Shown piece after piece: positions 28,277 through 37,017 of a DNA stretch of 63,739 nucleotides (positions are counted from its first letter, which is position 1; each line of letters starts with the position of its first letter). The stretch spans positions 1 through 63,739 of the forward strand of contig CAYRFQ010000039.1 of assembly GCA_964423615.1 (NCBI GenBank). The letters are read 5' to 3'. The position numbers and the translations under genes are program-made. The notes under the pieces were generated by a model. The model saw only the letters and a program-made list of their open reading frames with translations, was not told where the DNA came from and searched no databases. Source of the DNA: CAYRFQ01 sp964423615. Lineage in GTDB: Bacteria; Planctomycetota; Planctomycetia; Gemmatales; Gemmataceae.

Positions 28277-29221
28277 CTACTCTTTGGGGGTCTTGGATTT
28301 CCGAGCATCTGGCCCTTTATACCGTAACGATGGCTTCTCAAGGGCCACGAGAGTGTATGGTTCGACGCTCTGAGTGAGCCACACGTTGGAACCGATGACA
28401 GCGTGGTGTCCAATGCTGGTCTCGCCACCCAGGATAGTCGCATTGGCGTAAACGACGACCTCGTCTTCAAGAGTTGGATGTCGTTTAGTGCCACGAACCA
28501 GGTTTCCGGCAGCATCTCGAGGGAAGCTCAACGCTCCCAACGTCACTCCCTGATACACCTTCACGTTCCGGCCAATATCGCACGTCTCGCCGATCACCAC
28601 TCCCGTTCCATGGTCGATAAAGAACCCAGGGCCAATCGTGGCTCCCGGATGGATATCAATGCCCGTTTTCGAATGGGCGTATTCTGTCATCATTCTTGGG
28701 ATCAAGGGAACCCCAAGGAGTAACAACTCGTGAGCAATTCGGTATATCGTTATCGCTTCTAACCCTGGGTAACAGAAGATGACCTCGTGATAGTTGGTCG
28801 CGGCCGGATCTCCGACGAATGCGGCTTGCGCATCTTCTTCCAAGAGATTTCGAAGCTCCGGTAGCTTACCAAGGAACTCGATGGTCTTCCGTTGGGCTTT
28901 GGCTTCGCACTCGTCTTCGGGTTCCTGAAGCTGATGGCATTCGTGGCGCAAAGCCCGCACAATCTGATGGATGAATTTATCGTGTAACCCGTCGACCAAC
29001 GCCCCCACATGATATTCGACATTACCCAAGTGCAAGTTTTGTCGCCGAACGTAACCCGGATAGATTATCTCCAAAAGGTCGATCAAAATTTCGATGACGG
29101 CTTCCCGACTGGGCAAGGGCTTGTGGCCAAGATGGTTGATGTGACGACATTCGGTGTATGTCGAGACGATGGCATCGGTAATTTCGGGAAGGGCTTCTTT
29201 GAGTCGGATGTCGGTCGCCAT
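28277..29221 (-). CDS. cysE: Serine O-acetyltransferase (CysE/EpsC type)
   Basis: A 314-residue enzyme making O-acetylserine from serine and acetyl-CoA for cysteine synthesis. An N-terminal helical domain of about 165 residues precedes a left-handed beta-helix of hexapeptide repeats: TGIDIHPGATIGPGFFIDHGTGVVIGETCDIGRNVKVYQGVTLGA and VVVYANATILGGETSIGHHAVIGSNVWLTQSV. The His/Asp of HPGATIG and FIDHGTGVVIGET are the usual active-site region. It is longer at the N-terminus than E. coli CysE, like the EpsC subtype. The open frame extends 18 codons upstream, but GAGGCGA precedes the ATG at 29221. Confidence 0.93.
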   Translation of the reverse strand: MATDIRLKEALPEITDAIVSTYTECRHINHLGHKPLPSREAVIEILIDLLEIIYPGYVRRQNLHLGNVEYHVGALVDGLHDKFIHQIVRALRHECHQLQEPEDECEAKAQRKTIEFLGKLPELRNLLEEDAQAAFVGDPAATNYHEVIFCYPGLEAITIYRIAHELLLLGVPLIPRMMTEYAHSKTGIDIHPGATIGPGFFIDHGTGVVIGETCDIGRNVKVYQGVTLGALSFPRDAAGNLVRGTKRHPTLEDEVVVYANATILGGETSIGHHAVIGSNVWLTQSVEPYTLVALEKPSLRYKGPDARKSKTPKE

Positions 29222-29503
29222 AGTCGCCTCGCTGGATTTTAGACAGAATGTGCTGAAGTGACACAAACCATCCAAATTGTAAGCACGCTTTGGGTGAAGT
29301 CAAATACCCTCTCCGAATACTCTTCGGAAACAGCAAGGGTGTTAATGCAGGAATTTTTGGACTGCAGGCGTTGTAAGGTTGACTCTGGAGTTTGGCCCGT
29401 ATTGAGGAGAAGTCTGCCAAGAATTCCCCTGCTCAAAGCACTCGGGTGTATGCCAACGAATCGTTCCCCCTTTTTCTTTTGCCTGGCACCGCAAAGGACG
29501 TGT

Positions 29504-30991
29504 TTACTTCGTCTTTGGAATGGGATGTCGATCAACTATCCTACGGATGTATTTGTGATAATTGGCCTCAAGGTGCTCCAAATCAGCCCCGAACGCTTGC
29601 CCAAAATCTTGAAGTCGTCGTTCAGGGGTACGTCGAGTGTATGTTCGTTGAAGGTACCATGCGAACCGCTTCGGCCTGGATTCGATAAGCCAGTGGAACA
29701 GAGCCCAACTTTGGGCATACCCTAAGAGTGCCGTTGGAGTATTCGTTCGCCAATCGTCGCGAGTGATCAAGACCTGTAACGGAATCCACCGGAGCTTCCT
29801 TTTCAACACAGTCCCAAGAACTTTCAGGCGAGGATAATTTGGCTCGCCGATTCCTTGCCATTCGCCCGCTACCGACGGTTCGCAATAACAGGCCAAACCC
29901 TCAGCGAGCCACAATGGCACATCTCCTTTTCGATTCAGCAAACCACAGTTGAATGAAACGTGGTGTGCGGCTTCGTGGATCGCCGTACTTTTGTTTAAGT
30001 TCTGACCAATCTCGCGTGCTTGCCGGCGAATGGTCGTTTGGGCTTGGAGACGGTGCTGGTCAATCTCGATACGCTTGGTAGTCTCCAAGGCCCGCTGTTT
30101 GCCAGTGACCAACGCCCGATTCTGGTGAATGTCGTAGAGGAGCAATCGATTGTCCTGCCTGCTGTAAAGTCCCGTGATGCTCGATGGCAAAGGCCGCTCA
30201 AGGTAAGTTTCCAAACCCCGTTGAGATCGAAAAATGGCAACCATCAGTTTTGTTTTTGGAGGCCGGACCACGAAACCTCGCTTCCGAAAATGCCTCTCGA
30301 ACAGCCGCAAGAGAAGGTCACAAGTTCGAAGTTGTCGCTTGGTGTAAGCGAAACTGCCATTACCCCAGGAAACGAAAAACGCACTCTCGAATTTACGCAT
30401 TCGAGCGAGTTGGTGTTTGGCTTGTAACTCCTTCATCATCCGTCCGAAACGGACAAGATTGGGAGACGGGTGGGCATACAACTTAAAACCAGAACAAAAC
30501 AAATAACAACCAGGACGAGTATCCTGGTCTTCGATTACGATCTCAAGAGCTCTCCCTTCGTGCTCGGCAACGTCCCATTTGTACTGTTGGGCTCTTCCTT
30601 CAAGAGAACCGAGCAAGCCCTCGACGGGCACCCATCGGCTTCGTTTCTTGACGAGTTTGACAATCTCTCCGGCATCCGAAAAAAGTCGTACATTGAGGCG
30701 TAGATCGGCTTTCGCATTGTTGCCTCTGTGAGCGTAAGCCGTAAACCGAACGCTGCCCGATCCACTCGGTACCAGAAATCGAAATCGTCGGATACCCTTC
30801 CGCAATGGATTGCCAACGTCGCTACTACACACTCCGAACAACAAACTCGGACCATAACGGTCCGCCGTCGTCACATAGAACCCCTGCCCCTTCCAGCCTT
30901 CGAGACTCCCTTTCTCAAACTGGAAGTTCGTGGCTCGTAACGCGGATGTTGCACAAAGCCAAACAAGAAGCAGCACAAAGATGTGTTTCAC
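29504..30991 (-). CDS. Exported DUF1570 protein (metallopeptidase-like)
   Basis: A 495-residue protein with signal peptide (about 1-20) and a GTG start. The N-terminal part is a beta domain (FQFEKGSLEGWKGQGFYVTTADRYG ... RFTAYAHRGNNAKADLRLNVRL). The second half carries the DUF1570/peptidase-MA pattern: HEAAHHVSFNCGL (about residue 343), then LWLAEGLACYCEP, consistent with a zinc HEXXH site and a downstream Glu. QSWALFHWLIE follows. DUF1570 proteins are common in planctomycetes and unstudied; peptidase activity is inferred from the motif. It is separated from cysE by 282 bases without an evident gene. Confidence 0.8.
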   Translation of the reverse strand: MKHIFVLLLVWLCATSALRATNFQFEKGSLEGWKGQGFYVTTADRYGPSLLFGVCSSDVGNPLRKGIRRFRFLVPSGSGSVRFTAYAHRGNNAKADLRLNVRLFSDAGEIVKLVKKRSRWVPVEGLLGSLEGRAQQYKWDVAEHEGRALEIVIEDQDTRPGCYLFCSGFKLYAHPSPNLVRFGRMMKELQAKHQLARMRKFESAFFVSWGNGSFAYTKRQLRTCDLLLRLFERHFRKRGFVVRPPKTKLMVAIFRSQRGLETYLERPLPSSITGLYSRQDNRLLLYDIHQNRALVTGKQRALETTKRIEIDQHRLQAQTTIRRQAREIGQNLNKSTAIHEAAHHVSFNCGLLNRKGDVPLWLAEGLACYCEPSVAGEWQGIGEPNYPRLKVLGTVLKRKLRWIPLQVLITRDDWRTNTPTALLGYAQSWALFHWLIESRPKRFAWYLQRTYTRRTPERRLQDFGQAFGADLEHLEANYHKYIRRIVDRHPIPKTK

Positions 30992-31650
30992 GGTCTTTTC
31001 TCATGGATAGTCGTAGGGTCTAGAACGCCATCGCAAGTATGGGATCCACAATCCATACAGGCTAATGGAAACCCATCACCAGCAGCGACAGCTCTGGGCC
31101 TTTCGGAATCTCTGGTTCCTTTACGACCTTTCGAGGTGGAATTTATCACCGGAAGCACAACCAAAGACATCTAACTATTGAGACTCGCGCAGTTAATGAA
31201 GCCTCTGTCTAGCGTTATGTAAGACGAGACTATTCCCCGTTCGCTCAGGACGACGAATCCATGAAAGTCGTGGTTTTCTTTTGGCCGAAGGTCCAGGTCA
31301 TCGTAGCCTGGTCAGAATGACCAGGGACTTGAGTTCCCTACGCCTGAAGCCATTAACGACTGTTTCATTAGCCCTGCAAGGTGCAATAAACTCCGTTCCT
31401 CTTGAAAACGTAAGTTCTCGGGCCTTGACGAGACCGAAAAAAGCAAGCGACCGAGGGCTCTCGAGAAGCTCTTCCCCCAAGCATTACGACCGTAAATACA
31501 ATCGGTCGCCGCTTCGAGATCGCGTTGTTCATCTTCTTCCACCATGCTCCGACTCCTTCCGTTTCGAAACAGCTGCTAGACACCTGCACTCCACGCACCT
31601 AAAGTAATCCCCAGTACAAGAAGACTCTTTGGATAGTCGAGGAACGCACG
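30992..31650. other. Intergenic region between divergent genes
   Basis: Holds the promoters for the DUF1570 gene (leftward) and the HEAT-like gene (rightward). It contains a perfect 8-bp hairpin at 31307-31325 (CCTGGTCA-GAA-TGACCAGG) without T-run, and a possible small ORF at 31312-31545 on the minus strand (own entry). Nothing else was recognised. Confidence 0.5.
31312..31545 (-). CDS. Possible small protein, unrecognised
   Basis: A 77-residue frame beginning MVEEDEQRDLEAATDCIYG, with AAGGAG eight bases before the ATG, better than chance frames in this window. The body is mixed basic/hydrophobic (SFSRALGRLLFS, RSLLHLAGLMKQ). No family or motif was recognised. Its 3' end overlaps the 31307-31325 hairpin. 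It may be a real small gene, a 5' remnant of a decayed gene or coincidence. Confidence 0.25.
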   Translation of the reverse strand: MVEEDEQRDLEAATDCIYGRNAWGKSFSRALGRLLFSVSSRPENLRFQEERSLLHLAGLMKQSLMASGVGNSSPWSF

Positions 31651-32850
31651 ATGAAGCCTACACCCTGGTTCGGGCTGTTGACGCTGTTGCCTTTTGTTTT
31701 TGCATCAACGGCCACCGCTCAGGAAGTCAAGCCACTCGTCAAGAAGATTGAAGCCATTGGAAAGGATGGAAAAGGTCTCGTTCCGGCCCAGAAAGCTTGG
31801 AAAAAACTAAGCCAAATGGGACCGGAGTCGTTGACGGAAATTCTCGGTGCCATCGGCAACGACAACATCATTGTTGCCAACTACCTCAACTCGGCCGTCG
31901 AAACGATCGCGAGTCGAACCTTGAGCCAGGGCCAAAAATTGCCCACCAAGGCACTCGAGGAATTTGTCACTAACACCAAGAACAATCGGAAGGGACGCTC
32001 CATTGCTTTTCAATGGTTGGTAAAAGTGAAACCAAGCACCAAGGCTCGATTGTTATCGCAGATGCTCGACGACCCAGAGCTTTCTTTGCGTCGCGAGGCC
32101 GTTCAGGTGCTGCTGAACAAAGCGAACGACCTGTTGGAGAAAAAAAACGAGCAGGCCGCTCAGGCAGTTTTGAAAAATGTTTCGGACTACGTCCGTGATT
32201 TGGATCAAGTCGTCGTTCTTGCCCAGGGGCTCAAGAAAGTCGGCAACAAGATGAACTTGCGAAAGCGGCTAGGGTTCATCACGGAATGGGCAATCGCTGG
32301 CCCTTTCGATAACACTAACAGGACTGGCTATCGGAAGACGTTTGCTCCCGAGAAAAAGACGGAGCCGGCTGCTATCTACACAGGGAAGAACGACCAGAAG
32401 GTCAGTTGGCGATTCATCAAGGCGGAGGACAGCGTTGACGACCGATCCCCTCTCGCGGGGCTAGCACGCGTCAATTTCAATGACTACATTAAGGCTGACG
32501 ACGGGACGAATCTCCACGACGTGACTGCTTACGCCATGACTGTCATTCAATCTCCCAAAGCAATGCCCGTGGAACTGCGAGGGGCCACCCGGAACGCCAT
32601 TCAGATCTTCCTGAACGGACAGAAGCTCTACGGCAAGGAAGAGTACCACCACGGCACCGCACCCGACCAACATATCGGCCGAGGCATGCTCAAACCAGGT
32701 CAAAATATCGTCCTAGTGAAAGTCCTGCAAAACAACCAATCGGAGTCGTGGGCACAAAGCTGGGTATTTAACCTTCGCGTGTGTGACCGATTGGGTGGAA
32801 CCCTTCCGGTCCAGAACGTCACCGCAAACGTTTTCCAGCAAGGAGAATAG
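31651..32850 (+). CDS. Exported HEAT-like repeat protein with C-terminal beta domain
   Basis: A 399-residue protein with signal peptide (about 1-23, ending STATAQ). Residues about 30-210 are helical repeats of HEAT character (GPESLTEILGAIGNDNIIVANYLNSAVETIA; LLSQMLDDPELSLRREAVQVLLNKA). From about 210 a beta domain follows (FITEWAIAGPFDNTNRTGYRKTFAPE ... AMPVELRGATRNAIQIFLNGQKLYGKEEYHHG ... IVLVKVLQNNQSESWAQSWVFNLRV), resembling a carbohydrate-binding-like fold used in planctomycete exported proteins. GAGGAA precedes the ATG. The next gene starts eight bases after the stop, so they form an operon. Confidence 0.75.
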   Translation: MKPTPWFGLLTLLPFVFASTATAQEVKPLVKKIEAIGKDGKGLVPAQKAWKKLSQMGPESLTEILGAIGNDNIIVANYLNSAVETIASRTLSQGQKLPTKALEEFVTNTKNNRKGRSIAFQWLVKVKPSTKARLLSQMLDDPELSLRREAVQVLLNKANDLLEKKNEQAAQAVLKNVSDYVRDLDQVVVLAQGLKKVGNKMNLRKRLGFITEWAIAGPFDNTNRTGYRKTFAPEKKTEPAAIYTGKNDQKVSWRFIKAEDSVDDRSPLAGLARVNFNDYIKADDGTNLHDVTAYAMTVIQSPKAMPVELRGATRNAIQIFLNGQKLYGKEEYHHGTAPDQHIGRGMLKPGQNIVLVKVLQNNQSESWAQSWVFNLRVCDRLGGTLPVQNVTANVFQQGE

Positions 32851-32858
32851 GCCGAATC

Positions 32859-34091
32859 ATGAAATACCTCCTTTACGTAGCGATCTTAACCTTGTTCCCA
32901 GGTTTGAGCTTGGCTGGTGATTGGCCTCAGTTCCACGGTCCTCGCGGAACAGGCGTTTCGAAAGAGAAAAATTTGCCGACCAAGTGGTCGAAAGACAAAG
33001 GAATCGCTTGGAAAGCCGAGATCACTGGGCGAGGATTGAGCAACCCTGTGATCGCCGATGGCCGGATTTACGTGACCTCTTGCAGTGGGCCAGACCAAAA
33101 ACGCCTCCACGTCTTGTGCTTCGATGAGAAGACGGGCAAAAAAATGTGGGAACGTAATTTTTGGGGAACCGGAAGTAACGTTTGCCACCCAACCACTTCG
33201 ATGGCTGCCCCAACTCCCGTGACCGACGGCAAGAACGTTTACGCCATATGGGGAACTTACGACATCGTCGGTCTCGACAACGACGGCAACCTGTTGTGGT
33301 ACCGACCACTCGTTCTGGACTACCCGACATTGGCTTGTGGAGTCGGCCATGCAGCTTCCCCGACCCTTTACAAAGGCACACTAATCGTGCCGCTCGAGAA
33401 CGCCGGAGAGTCGTTGATCCTCGGTCTGAAGGCCAAGACCGGACAGACCAAATGGACGAGCGCACGTAAGAGTGAAATCAACTTCGTCACACCGATCGTG
33501 ATCCGACGTGACGGCAAGCCCGAGGTGATTGTCCAATCACGCTGGAATTGTGCCGCCATCGATCCAACGAACGGAAAAGTGCGTTGGGAAACGGCTCCAG
33601 CCAGTACCATGTCGCCGGTGACAACCCCAGTGTTCCAAGACGGGTTGTTGTTCACGGCGGCCCGAGAAGGCTCGGCCTCCTTCTTTGCTTTACGTCCAAG
33701 TGCTGATAATGCCGAGCCCGAAGTCGTTTGGAAGAGTCGCACAATTCGATTGAATTATGTTTCCCCGATCGTCTACCGTGGTACGCTATACACTCTCAGC
33801 GACAGAGGACGGCTCATCGCAACTGATCCCAGAACCGGAAAGGAAATCGCTTATCTGAATCTTCGGGAGAATTACTGGGGTTCGATGGTTGCTGCCGACG
33901 GTAAGCTGTACATGGTTGGGACCAAAGGAACCACAACGGTGGTCAAGCTCGGAGGGAAGATGAAGATTATTGCTCGCAACGAACTCAATGACCGAATCGT
34001 GACCACCCCTGCGATCGCCAACGGACGCATTTATCTTCGATCCGACAACATCAAGGGCGAAAACACGTTGTACGCCATCGGGAAAAAATAG
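32859..34091 (+). CDS. Exported PQQ-like beta-propeller protein
   Basis: A 410-residue protein with signal peptide (about 1-19) and the planctomycete start of the mature part DWPQFHGPRGTGVS. Propeller blades carry the recurrent pattern of strand plus DGRIYV / GLDNDGNLLW / LKAKTGQTKW / IDPTNGKVRWE / ATDPRTGKEI. There are no PQQ-binding residues or redox motif, so this is a 'PQQ-binding-like' scaffold, not an evident dehydrogenase. It follows the HEAT-like gene by eight bases, and the terminator at 34124-34155 ends the operon. A ligand- or protein-binding role outside the cytoplasm is inferred. Confidence 0.88.
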   Translation: MKYLLYVAILTLFPGLSLAGDWPQFHGPRGTGVSKEKNLPTKWSKDKGIAWKAEITGRGLSNPVIADGRIYVTSCSGPDQKRLHVLCFDEKTGKKMWERNFWGTGSNVCHPTTSMAAPTPVTDGKNVYAIWGTYDIVGLDNDGNLLWYRPLVLDYPTLACGVGHAASPTLYKGTLIVPLENAGESLILGLKAKTGQTKWTSARKSEINFVTPIVIRRDGKPEVIVQSRWNCAAIDPTNGKVRWETAPASTMSPVTTPVFQDGLLFTAAREGSASFFALRPSADNAEPEVVWKSRTIRLNYVSPIVYRGTLYTLSDRGRLIATDPRTGKEIAYLNLRENYWGSMVAADGKLYMVGTKGTTTVVKLGGKMKIIARNELNDRIVTTPAIANGRIYLRSDNIKGENTLYAIGKK

Positions 34092-34123
34092 TTTGCAGAT
34101 TCGACAACAGTAGACTTCGAACG

Positions 34124-34155
34124 ACAGCGACGCCCCAACAGCGTCGCTGTTTTTT
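34124..34155 (+). terminator. Rho-independent terminator
   Basis: A perfect 10-bp GC-rich stem (ACAGCGACGC with GCGTCGCTGT, 34124-34133 and 34141-34150) with a 7-base loop, followed directly by five more T's. It lies 33 bases after the propeller gene stop and is the clearest intrinsic terminator of the window. Confidence 0.92.
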
Positions 34156-34226
34156 ATGATCGTCAATGAAAACATTTGTTGGGACAGTTCCATGGTCTGT
34201 TTTCGCATTTTCAAAAAGGAACAAAG

Positions 34227-35144
34227 ATGCACACAGCCAACCGTCGTCGATTTCTTCAAGCCGGTCTCGGAGTCGGAACAGTCGCCGCCATCTCGGGCAG
34301 ACAAGTCGATGGCATCGAACCCATCCGTCGAGGCGGATGTCCCCGTCTCCGACTCAGCCTTGCCGCGTACAGCTATCGACAATATCTCAACCTGAATAGT
34401 CGCCCGAAACCAAACATGGGATTGTCTGACTTCATCGACGATGCTGCGAGAATGCCTCTGGATGCCGTCGAACTTACCAGCTACTACTTCCCCGACACAA
34501 CGAACGGCTATATTACAAGCCTCAAGGGACAGTGCATCCGGCTCGGTCTCGACATCAGCGGAACCGCGGTCCGCAACGACTTTTGCTCGGCCAACGCCAG
34601 GCAAAGACAACGCGACATCCAACACGTGAAAGACTGGATCGAACACACTTCCTTACTCGGCGGAAAGACGATTCGGATCTTCGCAGGCAACGTCCCACGA
34701 GGCGAGGAGGTCGGGCGAGCACAAGCGCGATGCGTTGAGGGAATCCAGGAGGTGTGCGACCACGCTGCTCGGTTCGGCGTCTTTGTGGCTTTGGAAAATC
34801 ACGGCGGCATCACCGCTTCGTCCGACGAAATGCTTGCGATCGTCCGCGCCGTTCGGCACGCCTGGTTTGGAGTGAACCTCGACACGGGAAATTTCCGCAC
34901 CGCCAATCCCTACGCAGACCTGGCCAAGCTAGCCCCTTATGCCGTGAACGTGCAACTCAAAACCGAAATTCGAAAAGCAGGGCAAGAGAAAGAAGATGCC
35001 GACATCCCACGGTTGCTCGAGATTCTCCATAGAGCGAGCTACCGAGGCTATTTAGTCCTCGAATACGAAGCCGCCGGAGAACCGCGTGAAGAAGTGCCTC
35101 GGGAATTGACAAGATTAGAACAATTTATTCGTGAGATGGAATGA
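34227..35144 (+). CDS. Tat-exported sugar phosphate isomerase/epimerase family protein
   Basis: A 305-residue TIM-barrel protein with a twin-arginine signal (NRRRFLQAGLGVGTVAAIS), so probably folded with its metal in the cytoplasm and then exported. Barrel landmarks: LRLSLAAYSYRQYL, PLDAVELTSYYF, GLDISGTAVRNDF, KTIRIFAGNVPRG, FVALENHGGITAS (metal ligand Glu), FGVNLDTGNF, YAVNVQLKTEI and YRGYLVLEYEA. A relative lacking the signal is encoded at 4659-5447. AAAAGGA precedes the ATG at 34227; the open frame extends 17 codons further. The gene comes after the terminator, so it has its own promoter. Confidence 0.88.
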   Translation: MHTANRRRFLQAGLGVGTVAAISGRQVDGIEPIRRGGCPRLRLSLAAYSYRQYLNLNSRPKPNMGLSDFIDDAARMPLDAVELTSYYFPDTTNGYITSLKGQCIRLGLDISGTAVRNDFCSANARQRQRDIQHVKDWIEHTSLLGGKTIRIFAGNVPRGEEVGRAQARCVEGIQEVCDHAARFGVFVALENHGGITASSDEMLAIVRAVRHAWFGVNLDTGNFRTANPYADLAKLAPYAVNVQLKTEIRKAGQEKEDADIPRLLEILHRASYRGYLVLEYEAAGEPREEVPRELTRLEQFIREME

Positions 35145-35319
35145 TGGTTTGGAAGTGAGTCGTTGTTGCATCTGCGGAGTGGCTAAATATCGTCGGAGAC
35201 ACTTGTTTCTTGTACTGGGCACTGGGCCAATTCAGTATCGCAAGTAGCGGTCACTGCTGTTGGTGGCACGCCCCTGGGCAAGCCTGGAGCATATCACCAA
35301 ATTCGAGGCTCATTTCTAC

Positions 35320-35357
35320 GACCCCCCTCGAGAGTTAGATTTTGGGCGAGGGGTGTC
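35320..35357. terminator. Hairpin between convergent genes
   Basis: GACCCCCCTCG (35320-35330) pairs with CGAGGGGTGTC (35347-35357), with one mismatch around a 16-base loop. It lies between the 3' ends of the Tat-exported isomerase gene and the protease gene. There is no T-tract on either side, as at 22955 and 28096. Confidence 0.45.
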
Positions 35358-35394
35358 TAAACTCAAGAACTGACATTGTTTGATCCCACGAAGT

Positions 35395-36795
35395 TCAATC
35401 GTTGGCAATTTCTCGATTCCCTTTCACTTCGAAACGCCAACTCACACCTTCCTGGTTCGTTGCCGTCCCTGAGAAAACCGCTCCTTCGATCTTCCCAGCG
35501 TAGCTGACTTGTCCGTCGTAAAACGTGAGAGTCATGTTGTTCCCGGTTCGTTTCCAGGTGCCGGCGTGGCGTCCTTCGGTGTCGATCATGACGACAAGAC
35601 CTTTTCGCTCGAATTCGAATACCAGTTTGCCGTATCCTTCCAAATTCTCACCTCCAGTCCAGGTCGTTCCGGCCAGCGTAAGTTCTTTTTGACGAGGGGC
35701 ATTGAGCTTTCTCTCGAACGTTACGATCAAACCGTCCACATCTTCCACTGTCAGAATCTGTTCATTCAACCTCAAGACCTGGAGACGTGTCGGAGTGGTC
35801 CTATTCTTCGGTTGGAGAGTAAGAGTGCCTTTTCGATAAGAGTAAGTGCCAGGTGAATGTCGAGAACTGGTTTTTCCGTTCGTGTCCTTGGTGAACGACG
35901 AGTCGTAGGTCCCATCCTTGTGGAAATCAACACTCAAAACAGTCATCGTCCCGTCCTTCGCTTTTCCATAAGCGACCCAACGACCGAGGATCGTAATTGC
36001 CTGGCGGACCGGGTTCCTTCGAACTTGGCCTTTCACTTTCGCGTTTTGGAGCATCGTCCGAATTTCGGAGACGTCCACAAAGTTCGAGACCAACCGTGTT
36101 CCGTTGTCAGCGCTCGATACCAAAGCAACAACTTCCGCTTTGTCGTTGACAACTGGACCACCACTGTCGCCAGGATTCGTTGGAAGATCGGTCATGACGA
36201 CTTTCGCGTCCACAACGAACGCGCGAGTTCCTCGGCCGACACGCATCACCCGCCTCATGACCGTGCGAACCTTGCCGTGAGTATAAATCCAAAGTGCATC
36301 GAGGCCCCCTTGGTTACCCACGACATGGACCGATTCTCCAGGGCCAGCCGAATCGCGGGCCAGTTGGATAGCCTTGGTCGAACGGGGTAGCTTTGGTAAT
36401 TCGAGGATCGCCAAGTCCTTGCTCTTGAGCCGGAAAACGACACGAGCTTGAACAGCCGACTCCTTACGGTTGACCAAGTAAAATCGACGATCGACGATTA
36501 ACTTTCCATTGGTCCAAAGCGGAAAGTGAACCAGAACAGTGTCGTGGTTCTCGACAACGTGACAAGCCGTTACGACCCATCGACGTTCGGCATCCACGAC
36601 GAATCCGGTACCGAAGTTTGATTTGTTCACAATGAAAACCGTCGAAGGCAAGACCTTCTTGTAAACTGTTTGGTCGGCCCGAGCTGTCGTTCCTACCAGA
36701 TACAGCATCCCAACCAAAACGCCAACGAACATCCACCCAGAACGGGGATAAGAGAAGCTAGAGGTTCGCGTCGCAAAGTTTCGTACAGAGTTCAT
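35395..36795 (-). CDS. Exported trypsin-like serine protease with C-terminal lipocalin-like repeats
   Basis: A 466-residue protein with an N-terminal membrane segment/signal (about 22-40, ending TTARA). Protease triad: His79 (VVTACHVVE), Asp127 (SKDLAILEL), Ser211 (NPGDSGGPVV), in a DegP/Trypsin_2-like layout without a PDZ domain. After about residue 265 come two beta modules of similar form (LGRWVAYGKAKDGTMTVLSVDFHKDGTY and GTTWTGGENLEGYGKLVFEFERKG), with 'GTYSYRKGTLTL' and 'GTWKRTGNNMTL' at matching places. GAGGA lies six bases before the ATG. It follows the kinase gene on the same strand by 222 bases. Confidence 0.85.
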   Translation of the reverse strand: MNSVRNFATRTSSFSYPRSGWMFVGVLVGMLYLVGTTARADQTVYKKVLPSTVFIVNKSNFGTGFVVDAERRWVVTACHVVENHDTVLVHFPLWTNGKLIVDRRFYLVNRKESAVQARVVFRLKSKDLAILELPKLPRSTKAIQLARDSAGPGESVHVVGNQGGLDALWIYTHGKVRTVMRRVMRVGRGTRAFVVDAKVVMTDLPTNPGDSGGPVVNDKAEVVALVSSADNGTRLVSNFVDVSEIRTMLQNAKVKGQVRRNPVRQAITILGRWVAYGKAKDGTMTVLSVDFHKDGTYDSSFTKDTNGKTSSRHSPGTYSYRKGTLTLQPKNRTTPTRLQVLRLNEQILTVEDVDGLIVTFERKLNAPRQKELTLAGTTWTGGENLEGYGKLVFEFERKGLVVMIDTEGRHAGTWKRTGNNMTLTFYDGQVSYAGKIEGAVFSGTATNQEGVSWRFEVKGNREIAND

Positions 36796-36860
36796 CTTTC
36801 GTCCTCGGTTTATGGTGATGACAGCCGGAGAGGTGCCCGGAATTGTTCTCTGGTCGATTT

Positions 36861-36883
36861 TCCTCCGACGGGTCGTCGGAGGA
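36861..36883. repeat. Perfect 9-bp hairpin between kinase and protease genes
   Basis: TCCTCCGAC-GGGTC-GTCGGAGGA. It sits 3' of the leftward kinase gene and 5' of the leftward protease gene. In that direction it is followed by A's rather than T's, so it is not a standard terminator. It may be an operator or an mRNA structure in the protease leader. Confidence 0.4.
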
Positions 36884-37017
36884 TCTACAGATGACGGTGT
36901 TCTTTGTTGGCCGTCTATTAGCTATTGCTACCAAGGAGGATTTTCGCGGGATTTTTGTCGAATTTTTTTGGAATTGTTGTTCGCGTGGAACTGCTTGTAT
37001 GCAACAAGGCCAATGGG

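Noticed and set aside
31281..31607. A 108-codon plus-strand frame
   Set aside because: No ribosome site and a Ser/Arg/Leu-rich sequence typical of chance frames; the minus-strand frame here has the better start.
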